Program-made: the position numbers and the translations under genes | Shown here: piece by piece, positions 1-5,128 of the stretch | Layout: each line of letters begins with the position of its first letter | Numbering within the stretch: the stretch's first letter is position 1 | The notes under the pieces: generated by a model | Seen by the model: only the letters and a program-made list of their open reading frames with translations | What the model was told of the DNA's origin: nothing | The model's database searches: none | DNA from: Planctomycetota bacterium | GTDB lineage: Bacteria; Planctomycetota; Planctomycetia; Pirellulales; Lacipirellulaceae | Direction: 5' to 3' | Assembly (NCBI GenBank): GCA_024278035.1 | Contig: JAJRUA010000202.1 | Span: forward strand, 1 to 5,128 | Length of the DNA: 5,128 nucleotides

Positions 1-1766
1 CCGATGATGACAACATGCACATGGGCCTTGCCGCGTGCTTCGCTTTCCCAGGAAAACGTGCGATGGGCGAAGTGGATCGAAATGCCGTAACGCTCGTGCA
101 TAACAGGCCAGAGGACGCCCGCCTGTTCGCCCTGGGTGATTGAGTTGGTCGAAACGAAGGCGACCGGGATAGTGGACTCTTGAATGTACTGAGCCGCCAG
201 CAGGTACCAACCGGCGACGTAATCAAGCAGGCCGCCCCCCTTGATCGTCTTAGCGATCGTAGCGATTTCTGCCCGTTGTCGCTTGCTCTGGTACTTGGCC
301 CCCACGAACGGCGGATTCCCCAGGATGTGCGTACACTCTTTGGCAGGTAGCACCTCGTTCCAGTCGGTTTGTAGGGCGTTGCCGTGGTGGATGTGGGGGC
401 TGCTGGTGAGTGGCAGACGGACAAAATACTCACCAAACGTTTCGCTCAATTGCTGGTTCAGCTGGTGGTCCATCAACCACATGGCGACTTCGGCAATACG
501 GACGGGCCACTCTTCGATCTCGATGCCATACATTTGGCCCACGTCGAGCTTGAGGAGCGTTCCGACATCGACCACCTTCTGATGGGTTCCGCTCTTGTCT
601 TTCATGAGGCGGCGGAGAATCTCTAGTTCCACCAGCCGTAGTTCGCGGTAGCTGACCACCAAAAAGTTGCCACAGCCGCAGGCCGGGTCGAACAATCGCA
701 TGTCGGCGAGGCGCTCGTGGAGCCGGCCGAGTTTGGTCTTGTTGTTCTTGGCTTTCTCCAGTTCGGCCTTGAGGTCATCAAGAAAGAGGGGGCCGATCAC
801 TTTGAGAATGTCGCGTTCGCTCGTGTAGTGGGCACCAATCTGGCGACGTTCGACCGGCTGCATCACCGCTTGGAACAGGGCACCGAACACCGCGGGCGAA
901 ATACGGCTCCAATCGAAACGAGAGCTAGCCAGCAGCCGATTGCGCATCTCTCGATCGAACGCCGATAGGCCGAGAGACTCGGCAAACAGATTGCCGTTCA
1001 CATAGGGCAGCTCGGCTAGCTCTTCACGCAAGTTCGCTTGGCGACGATTGAGTGGAGTGTTGAGTACCTGAAAGAAATGGGCGACGTGCAGCCCCGTATC
1101 GGTGCCATCCTCTTTCGTATGGTTTTCAAGGAAGAGCCGAAAGGCATCGCGCTCGAAGATGCCTGTGTCTTCGGCGAAGAGACAGAACAAAACTCGGACG
1201 AGCATCCGTTCGAGGTCATGCCCTTCGTAGCCCCCGGCTTCGAGTGCATCGTGCAGGTCGCCCATGATCTGGACAGCCTTGATGTTGATCGGGTCTTCCG
1301 CCTCGAACGTGTGTTGCTTGTAGCCGGGGATGAAACCAAAGTGGTGGACGTTCTCATGCAGCTCGGCAAGGGGGATTTCGACCGTGGTCTCTTCTTCCAG
1401 GTCGTGCAGAGCGAACCGAGCGAAATCAGAGATGATGACATAACGGGGTACCTCGTCGGAGCGTCCTTCGCGCTGGAGGCTCTGGACGTAGTCCAGTGCC
1501 TGGGCTTGCGCTTTGCCGAGGTCTTTGCCGAGGCTTTTGTGCTCGGCTAGCAGAACGCCTTTCCAGAAGAGGTCGATGAAGCCATAGCTGCCGCTGAGTT
1601 TTTTGACCGGTTCTTCGTAGCTGGCCACGTGGCGGCGGGTAAGGCCGAAGACCTGGAAGAAATCATCCCAAAAGGACTTGGCTTCGGCGTGTTCCCGAGC
1701 TTCGCCTGCCCATTCTTTGCTGAAAGCAAGGGCGCGGCCGCGAATTTCGTTCCAGGAGAGTGGCAT
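1..1766 (-). CDS. MmeI-like Type IIL restriction-modification enzyme (N-terminal 588 aa; C-terminus off the left edge)
   Basis: Single-chain enzyme expected to cut DNA at a distance from its site and to protect the host by N6-adenine methylation of one strand. My hand translation stays open from the ATG at 1766 to the left edge, with no stop or frameshift. The start MPLSWNEIRGRA matches the family N-terminus, and the open frame upstream of it does not look like the family. Seen in order: an N-terminal nuclease domain with D65, nine residues, then E75-H-K77 (GFIDLFWKGVLLAEHK), the D-x9-ExK arrangement of MmeI; a helical spacer, about 150-300; motif X-like GAHYTSE at 311-317; SAM-binding motif I FDPACGCGNF at 359-368; catalytic motif IV NPPF at 484-487. 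MmeI is about 919 residues, so roughly a third is missing here, including the target-recognition domain; specificity cannot be inferred. All visible catalytic motifs are intact. No clear Shine-Dalgarno precedes the start. BREX PglX and DISARM methylases share the NPPF core but lack this N-terminal nuclease. Confidence 0.93.
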   Translation of the reverse strand, partial: MPLSWNEIRGRALAFSKEWAGEAREHAEAKSFWDDFFQVFGLTRRHVASYEEPVKKLSGSYGFIDLFWKGVLLAEHKSLGKDLGKAQAQALDYVQSLQREGRSDEVPRYVIISDFARFALHDLEEETTVEIPLAELHENVHHFGFIPGYKQHTFEAEDPINIKAVQIMGDLHDALEAGGYEGHDLERMLVRVLFCLFAEDTGIFERDAFRLFLENHTKEDGTDTGLHVAHFFQVLNTPLNRRQANLREELAELPYVNGNLFAESLGLSAFDREMRNRLLASSRFDWSRISPAVFGALFQAVMQPVERRQIGAHYTSERDILKVIGPLFLDDLKAELEKAKNNKTKLGRLHERLADMRLFDPACGCGNFLVVSYRELRLVELEILRRLMKDKSGTHQKVVDVGTLLKLDVGQMYGIEIEEWPVRIAEVAMWLMDHQLNQQLSETFGEYFVRLPLTSSPHIHHGNALQTDWNEVLPAKECTHILGNPPFVGAKYQSKRQRAEIATIAKTIKGGGLLDYVAGWYLLAAQYIQESTIPVAFVSTNSITQGEQAGVLWPVMHERYGISIHFAHRTFSWESEARGKAHVHVVII

Positions 1767-1825
1767 GGCGATTATTTGCGGGAAAGGGTGGGTTTCGCGG
1801 GAAGATGGCGAAGAAGGACAGCAGT

Positions 1826-1960
1826 CTACCCGGCATCTTCGATAGCCCACAGCGGGTAGCCTTCGGCAATCTGGTCCGCTGTCTCTTGTCTCTGGATGGC
1901 GTATTCGCCTGTGGGTTCATCGGTAGGCTGACGCCCACCGCTCGCCTGGAAGAGGGTTTG
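1826..1960 (-). pseudogene. Coding-like 44-residue segment without a start codon (possible gene remnant)
   Basis: On the minus strand one frame is open from just after a TAG (1961-1963) to a TAG at 1826-1828. Its translation ends in TADQIAEGYPLWAIEDAG and is hydrophilic and balanced (Glu, Asp, Gln, Thr, Ala), unlike the Arg/Ser/Pro-rich shadow frames around it. It contains no ATG, GTG or TTG, so as it stands it cannot be started conventionally. It ends about 60 bases before the restriction-modification gene on the same strand. It could be the tail of a decayed small gene, a small gene broken by the upstream TAG or a frameshift, or chance. I do not recognise a family. Confidence 0.3.
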
Positions 1961-1993
1961 CTAGCAGGACCACACAAACCCCCCATCTTACGC

Positions 1994-2020
1994 GAGCCGT
2001 AAATCTTTCGTTTTACGCTC
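1994..2020. promoter_or_regulatory. Bulged stem-loop / imperfect palindrome in the divergent promoter region
   Basis: GAGCcGTAAA (1994-2003) is complementary to TTTACGCTC (2012-2020), giving nine base pairs with one bulged C and an 8-base loop. The neighbouring TTACG (1988-1992) can alternatively pair with CGTAA (1998-2002), so the block holds two competing inverted repeats. Neither side is followed by a T-tract, so it does not look like an intrinsic terminator. Its place between divergent genes would suit an operator or a leader hairpin, but that role is inference. Confidence 0.3.
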
Positions 2021-2118
2021 AACCGGCAAGACTTCGCGCGCCGATACGCTCCAAGTGTGGGATCAAAATCTTTTTCTCGCACGGCCTTTTGCTGAGGCCC
2101 GCCATATCGCCGGAACGC

Positions 2119-2123
2119 AAGGA
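2119..2123 (+). promoter_or_regulatory. Shine-Dalgarno-like AAGGA favouring the ATG at 2132
   Basis: AAGGA lies 8 bases before the in-frame ATG at 2132. It overlaps the earlier ATG at 2123 and so cannot serve that one. Either start leaves a basic residue before the hydrophobic signal core, so the signal peptide does not discriminate between them. Confidence 0.45.
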
Positions 2124-2131
2124 TGCGGACA

Positions 2132-4483
2132 ATGCACCGATTTATTGGAATGTTTCTCGTCGCCCTCTCGATGGGGAGCGTTGCCGCTGCTCAAGGACCG
2201 GCCTCTTCCCAAGGCTTGGGCCGCTCGGCAACGCTAGCCGATCGTGTTGCCGCGTTGCGACAAGGTTGGTCCACGGCCAGTGATGAAGTCCCCCCCACGC
2301 CGCAGGCTGCCCGTGTTGCTATCGCGACCGACAGTGACACGCGTTTACCACGTATTGATCCTCGTAACTTGCTTCCAAAACAGTGGTTTGGTGTTGCCGA
2401 AGTGAGCGACAAGAAAGGAACGGTGACGAGCCAACCATCGTCCCGCGGCAGGGGTTCGGCACGTGCTCGGTTGCTCCGCGATATGCACCGCAGCCCTTCG
2501 CCACGTGTAGCCCGTCCTTCGCCGCGGGCGGGTAGTGTCCTCTCGAAAGGTTCGCCTCAGCCAAGTCGGTCGGGCGAACTTCGTCTGACGCCTACCGGAG
2601 ACAACTCTTCTCGTTCGTCCCGGGCTACTGCTGCACTCGCCCGCTCCATAGCGGCAGACGTGGCCGCGAGCCTTGCGGAGGAGAGCGATTTTATGGCAGC
2701 CGATGAGCTCGAACTGGAAGTAGCCCAGCCGATCAATCCAATAGCTATCAGCCCAAGAATCGAAGCCTTCGATCTTTCAGGTATCGAGCCTCATGAGCCT
2801 CTGGAAGAAGAGGTCGTGACAACGATTCCACCGAATAAAGAAACAGCCACAGGGCCCGCCTCGAACGAGGTCTTGGATTCGGGTACCCAGTTGGGCATCA
2901 GCCAGCATGGTGGAACGGCCCCCTTGTCGCTTTACATCGGGGAGCAGCCAACGGGACCTCCTGCAAAGTCGACCTTCCGTGCCGAGGCAGAAACCTTTAC
3001 TCGACCTAGCCAAGCCATCACGGCGCAAAAAGCATCTGCCAAGGACGACGACTTGCTCATGTCGCAGCGGATGCCGCTGATCGTCTCGCGGGTGAGCGGG
3101 CCGCGGCAGATTGTGGTAGGGCAGGAAGCGACTTACCGAGTGACGATCGCCAATCGGGGCGATGCAACGGCCGATCAATTGACGACAAACATTTCCGTTC
3201 CCGAGGGGGCCGAAGTGGTTGGCACGCAGGTTTCCGTGGGCAATGTTGAGGCGGCCGCCTCCTCGTTTGAGAGTACGGGAGGAGACTACGTTTGGCGGAT
3301 GGACCAGCTCACCAGTGGGTCGATCGCTAAGCTAGAAATTCGACTAATCGCTCGCACGGGCCAGCCGATTGAGCTGGGCGTTCGTTGGAAACATCGGCCG
3401 GTGGATTCACGCACTGTGATCGAAGTTCAGGAACCCAAGCTCACGATGAAGCTGGCAGGGCCCGAGGAAGTGCTTTACGGCAAGCCCCAGTTGTTTCGTT
3501 TGACGCTTTCCAATCCAGGAACCGGTCTTGCCGAGAACGTAAAACTTCGCCTCACGCCTCCCGGCGACGATGGCCAGCGAAGCCAGAGCCACGATTATGG
3601 TGATTTGGTCGCGGGCGAAAGCCGGTCGATTGAGATTGAACTAACGGCTCGTGAGGCGGGGGATCTTTCCATCGAAGCGAGCGCCGCGGCGGACGGCCAT
3701 CTGTTTGCAGAGGCGTCGAAAGCCATCTTCTGCCGTCGCGCAGAGTTGGTGGTTGATTGGCGTGGTCCGAAGCATCGTTACACGGATGCTGCGGCGACTT
3801 ACTTCCTCAGGGTGCGGAACCCGGGAACGGCTGTGGCAACGAACATCGAACTCCAGGTCGATCTGCCAGAAGGGTTTAAGGTAATCGCTGCGGCAGGTAC
3901 GCCCAAGCCTGCCGGTGGACAGCTTACTTACCACGTGGGTACCTTGCGCCCGGGCGACGATCGCTATTTTGAGCTAAAGGGTGTGATGAAAGTCGCTGGG
4001 GACAACACGATCACCCTGCAAGCAAACGCTGCGGACGCAACACGCTCAGAAGTCGTAACGGCTGTTACGGAAGTCGTTGCGCTGGCGGATCTGAAACTCG
4101 ATATCCTTGATCCAAGAGGCCCTGTCGCGACGGGTGAAGAAATTGCCTACCAGATTCGCATCACAAATCGAGGGTCGAACGAGGCAAGGCAAGTGAGCGT
4201 GATCGGTCTCTTTTCGTCGGGAATCGAGCCGCATCATGTGGAGGGAGGCGTTTGCACGATGAGCGATGGCCGTGTGATGTTCGAGGCGATCGACACGATC
4301 CCTGCTGGTGCCGAACGAGTCTTTACGATCCACGCCCGTGCTCATGAAGCGGGAACGCACTTGTTCCGAGCCGAGGTGCTTTGCGAAGACCTTGAGATCC
4401 AACTTGCCGCAGAAGAGACGACGCGTTTCTTTGAAGACGAGACGGTGGATGTGGCGCGGGAAGGATCGGGGTATCGGTATTAA
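2132..4483 (+). CDS. Secreted multi-repeat DUF11/COG1361-type protein
   Basis: Predicted exported envelope or surface protein of 783 residues (786 if the ATG at 2123 is used). Residue numbers are from 2132. Residues 1-20 form a signal peptide: MHRF, a hydrophobic core, then SVAAA with likely cleavage before Gln21. About 100-170 is a Ser/Pro/Arg-rich basic stretch (SPSPRVARPSPRAGS), followed by an acidic, disordered-looking linker to about 310. Four Ig-like repeats follow at about 314-432, 436-535, 537-648 and 652-767. Each has the pattern of a Gly-Pro/Gly lead, a beta strand, then N-[RP]-G: VTIANRGDATADQL, LTLSNPGTGLAENV, LRVRNPGTAVATNI, IRITNRGSNEARQV. The first and third also carry a Pro-Glu-Gly turn, which the fourth lacks. 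There is no C-terminal membrane anchor or sorting motif; the chain ends in GSGYRY. Such repeats are known from bacterial surface and outer-membrane-associated proteins and probably act as structural or adhesive spacers. The exact role is unknown. It is monocistronic here and convergent with the next gene. Confidence 0.85.
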   Translation: MHRFIGMFLVALSMGSVAAAQGPASSQGLGRSATLADRVAALRQGWSTASDEVPPTPQAARVAIATDSDTRLPRIDPRNLLPKQWFGVAEVSDKKGTVTSQPSSRGRGSARARLLRDMHRSPSPRVARPSPRAGSVLSKGSPQPSRSGELRLTPTGDNSSRSSRATAALARSIAADVAASLAEESDFMAADELELEVAQPINPIAISPRIEAFDLSGIEPHEPLEEEVVTTIPPNKETATGPASNEVLDSGTQLGISQHGGTAPLSLYIGEQPTGPPAKSTFRAEAETFTRPSQAITAQKASAKDDDLLMSQRMPLIVSRVSGPRQIVVGQEATYRVTIANRGDATADQLTTNISVPEGAEVVGTQVSVGNVEAAASSFESTGGDYVWRMDQLTSGSIAKLEIRLIARTGQPIELGVRWKHRPVDSRTVIEVQEPKLTMKLAGPEEVLYGKPQLFRLTLSNPGTGLAENVKLRLTPPGDDGQRSQSHDYGDLVAGESRSIEIELTAREAGDLSIEASAAADGHLFAEASKAIFCRRAELVVDWRGPKHRYTDAAATYFLRVRNPGTAVATNIELQVDLPEGFKVIAAAGTPKPAGGQLTYHVGTLRPGDDRYFELKGVMKVAGDNTITLQANAADATRSEVVTAVTEVVALADLKLDILDPRGPVATGEEIAYQIRITNRGSNEARQVSVIGLFSSGIEPHHVEGGVCTMSDGRVMFEAIDTIPAGAERVFTIHARAHEAGTHLFRAEVLCEDLEIQLAAEETTRFFEDETVDVAREGSGYRY

Positions 4484-4520
4484 AAAAGCGGGCAGTAGGG
4501 GACGGGCTTCCATTTGTTGG
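4484..4520. other. Short convergent intergenic gap
   Basis: The 37 bases between the stop codons of two convergent genes begin with an A-run (T-run on the minus strand). No stable hairpin precedes it on either strand, because the adjoining sequence is strongly G-rich on one strand only. I see no intrinsic terminator for either gene. Confidence 0.4.
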
Positions 4521-4838
4521 CTAAAATATCCCTAATTGATCGCGGGCATCTTCGGTCATGCAATCGGGGGTCCAAGCGGGCTGCATCACGACTTTGATTT
4601 CGACCGTGCCACTTCCTTCGAGCTTCTCCGCAGCGGCTTGCGACTGGCTAATGAGCTGCGGCGCAGCAGGGCACGCGGGGCTGGTCATGGTCATTTCAAT
4701 GACAATGTCCGACTTCCCTTCGTCGGTCTCCGTGACCGCGATATCGTAGATCAGACCTAAGTCAACAATGTTGACGAATAGCTCAGGGTCGATCACTTCT
4801 TTGAGCGATTCACGAATCGTGTCTTCAGCGAGGGGCAT
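4521..4838 (-). CDS. DUF59/MIP18-family iron-sulfur cluster assembly factor (SufT-like)
   Basis: Complete cytosolic protein of 105 residues, the usual length of a single-domain DUF59 (FeS_assembly_P) protein. Members help mature Fe-S proteins; SufT in firmicutes and MIP18/CIA2 in eukaryotes are characterised relatives, while PaaD and the N-terminal domain of some Mrp/ApbC proteins share the fold. Seen: DPEL at 17-20 followed by NIVDLGLIYDI (23-33), the family signature; MTMTSPACP at 49-57 with the conserved, functionally important Cys56; and PAWTPD at 87-92 leading into TEDARDQLGIF at the C-terminus. Cys93, next to that motif, is an additional cysteine. The start at 4838 gives the expected N-terminus (MPLAEDTIRESLKEVIDPEL). 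No Shine-Dalgarno is visible. No suf/isc genes adjoin it here. The left arm of a large inverted repeat begins about 30 bases upstream of the start codon. Family assignment is firm; the client proteins are unknown. Confidence 0.91.
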   Translation of the reverse strand: MPLAEDTIRESLKEVIDPELFVNIVDLGLIYDIAVTETDEGKSDIVIEMTMTSPACPAAPQLISQSQAAAEKLEGSGTVEIKVVMQPAWTPDCMTEDARDQLGIF

Positions 4839-4862
4839 GGTATTCGTTGCTTGGGATTCAGG

Positions 4863-5032
4863 AAAAAAAATTAGACGCGGATGAACGCGGATTAGGCGGA
4901 TAACCGCGGATTAAGAAAGGGGAATTGGAGTTCTTTCTTTATTGATTTCCGTCCTGCCTCTTAAGTTCTACCTATATTTTATCGTTTTTATCCGCGGTTA
5001 TCCGCCCGATCCGCGTTCATCCGCGTCTAATT
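4863..5032 (-). terminator. Possible intrinsic terminator on the minus strand (giant hairpin plus U8)
   Basis: Read on the minus strand, the 43-nt inverted-repeat hairpin is followed directly by eight Ts (positions 4870 down to 4863). It begins about 10 bases after the stop of the partial minus-strand frame ending at 5043. Stem plus U-tract is the architecture of an intrinsic terminator, but the stem is far longer and the loop (78 nt) far larger than usual. The run also lies only 24 bases before the DUF59 start codon, so the tract may be incidental. Confidence 0.33.
4869..5032. repeat. Long inverted repeat built from periodic GCGGAT units
   Basis: The left arm (4869-4911) and right arm (4990-5032) are each 43 nt and are reverse complements at 41 positions; the two differences are adjacent (4893-4894 against 5007-5008). 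Between them is a 78-nt AT-rich spacer. Each arm carries four GCGGAT cores, at 4877, 4887, 4896 and 4906 on the left and mirrored as ATCCGC at 4990, 5000, 5009 and 5019 on the right. The spacing is 10, 9 and 10 nt, close to one helical turn. The spacer has a small inverted repeat of its own (AAGAAAG 4913-4919, CTTTCTT 4933-4939). No protein is encoded. Intergenic repeats built on this kind of GCGGAT/AACGCGGAT unit recur, as I recall, in several environmental bacterial phyla, but their function is unsettled. Confidence 0.9.
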
Positions 5033-5042
5033 CTTCTTGTTT

Positions 5043-5128
5043 TCAGTCACAAAGTCGAACGAGGACTTCTCCATCTTCGATTTTTACTTCGTGAGAACGG
5101 GTCGCTTGTGTGGCGGGCATCGTGAGAG
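5043..5128 (-). CDS. Probable C-terminal end of an unidentified gene (partial)
   Basis: A minus-strand frame enters from the right edge and ends at a TGA (5043-5045). The visible residues end in SHEVKIEDGEVLVRLCD, a soluble, charged, beta-strand-like tail. The other two minus frames are less protein-like: one closes early and the other is Arg/Ser-rich. An internal ATG (fed by LT) would also allow a 25-residue stand-alone peptide, but a gene tail is likelier. I do not recognise the family. It shares orientation with the DUF59 gene but is separated from it by about 200 bases containing the inverted repeat, so the two are probably not one operon. Confidence 0.45.
   Translation of the reverse strand, partial: LTMPATQATRSHEVKIEDGEVLVRLCD

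Larger units (their letters stand above)
1767..2131. promoter_or_regulatory. Divergent intergenic region between the RM gene and the secreted-protein gene
   Basis: This stretch of about 365 bases separates two divergently transcribed genes, so the promoters of both should lie here. I could not identify a convincing -35/-10 pair on either strand. It contains the coding-like segment without a start at 1826-1960, the bulged stem-loop at 1994-2020, and an AT-richer stretch around 2060-2080. The open frames crossing it on the plus strand and in the other minus frames read as low-quality shadows. Confidence 0.5.

Noticed and set aside
1038..1550. A 170-residue open frame on the plus strand
   Set aside because: It lies entirely antisense to the restriction-modification gene. 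The minus-strand reading carries recognisable family sequence and catalytic motifs, so this is a shadow.
1..1766. BREX PglX or DISARM methylase as the identity of the left-hand gene
   Set aside because: The MPLSWNEIRGRA start and the D-x9-ExK nuclease motif ahead of the methyltransferase fit MmeI-type enzymes, and no other BREX or DISARM gene is visible.
1760..2002. An 80-residue plus-strand open frame across the divergent intergenic region
   Set aside because: It overlaps the start of the minus-strand RM gene, has no ribosome binding site or recognisable domain, and its composition resembles an antisense shadow of the coding-like minus segment.
1663..2082. A 139-residue minus-strand open frame reaching into the intergenic region
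   Set aside because: It overlaps the RM gene out of frame and is Arg/Ser/Pro-rich throughout, typical of a spurious GC-rich frame.
2777..3178. A 133-residue minus-strand frame inside the DUF11 protein gene, and a similar 155-residue one at 4046-4513
   Set aside because: Both are antisense to a gene with a signal peptide and clear repeats. Their Arg/His-rich translations show no family signature.
4484..4520. Bidirectional terminator between the convergent genes
   Set aside because: There is a T-run on the minus strand, but the preceding sequence is C-rich with too few Gs to form a hairpin; only a 4-bp AAGC/GCTT pairing is possible.
4869..5032. CRISPR array reading of the repeated GCGGAT units
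   Set aside because: The units are only about 10 nt, contiguous without spacers, and arranged as inverted arms. No cas gene is nearby.

Overview
This window looks like bacterial chromosomal DNA from a planctomycete, probably of the Pirellulaceae type. That assignment is inference. It rests on moderately GC-rich, loosely packed genes on both strands, mostly weak or absent Shine-Dalgarno sites, and a long secreted protein with repeated DUF11/COG1361-type domains in a style common in that phylum. No rRNA or other phylogenetic marker is present.

Layout, left to right. (1) Positions 1-1766, minus strand: the N-terminal 588 residues of a large MmeI-type (Type IIL) restriction-modification enzyme. 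One polypeptide carries a D-x9-E-x-K nuclease motif and an N6-adenine methyltransferase domain. The rest of the methyltransferase and the target-recognition domain lie beyond the left edge. (2) Positions 1767-2131: a divergent intergenic region with a short coding-like stretch that has no start codon (1826-1960, minus) and a bulged stem-loop (1994-2020). (3) Positions 2132-4483, plus strand: an exported protein of about 783 residues, with a signal peptide, a long charge-segregated linker and four Ig-like DUF11/COG1361 repeats. (4) Positions 4521-4838, minus strand, convergent with the previous gene: a complete 105-residue DUF59/MIP18 (SufT-like) iron-sulfur assembly factor. (5) Positions 4862-5041: an unusual inverted repeat with two 43-nt arms, 41/43 matched. 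Each arm is built from four GCGGAT units spaced 10, 9 and 10 nt apart. (6) Positions 5043-5128, minus strand: probably the C-terminal end of another gene that enters from the right edge.

The genes do not form one pathway. The restriction-modification enzyme is a stand-alone defence module, the DUF11 protein belongs to the cell envelope, and the DUF59 protein is housekeeping. The least explained part is the inverted repeat in front of the DUF59 gene. It could be a MITE-like or REP-like element, a terminator for the gene to its right, or both. I found no tRNA, rRNA, CRISPR array or transposase gene.
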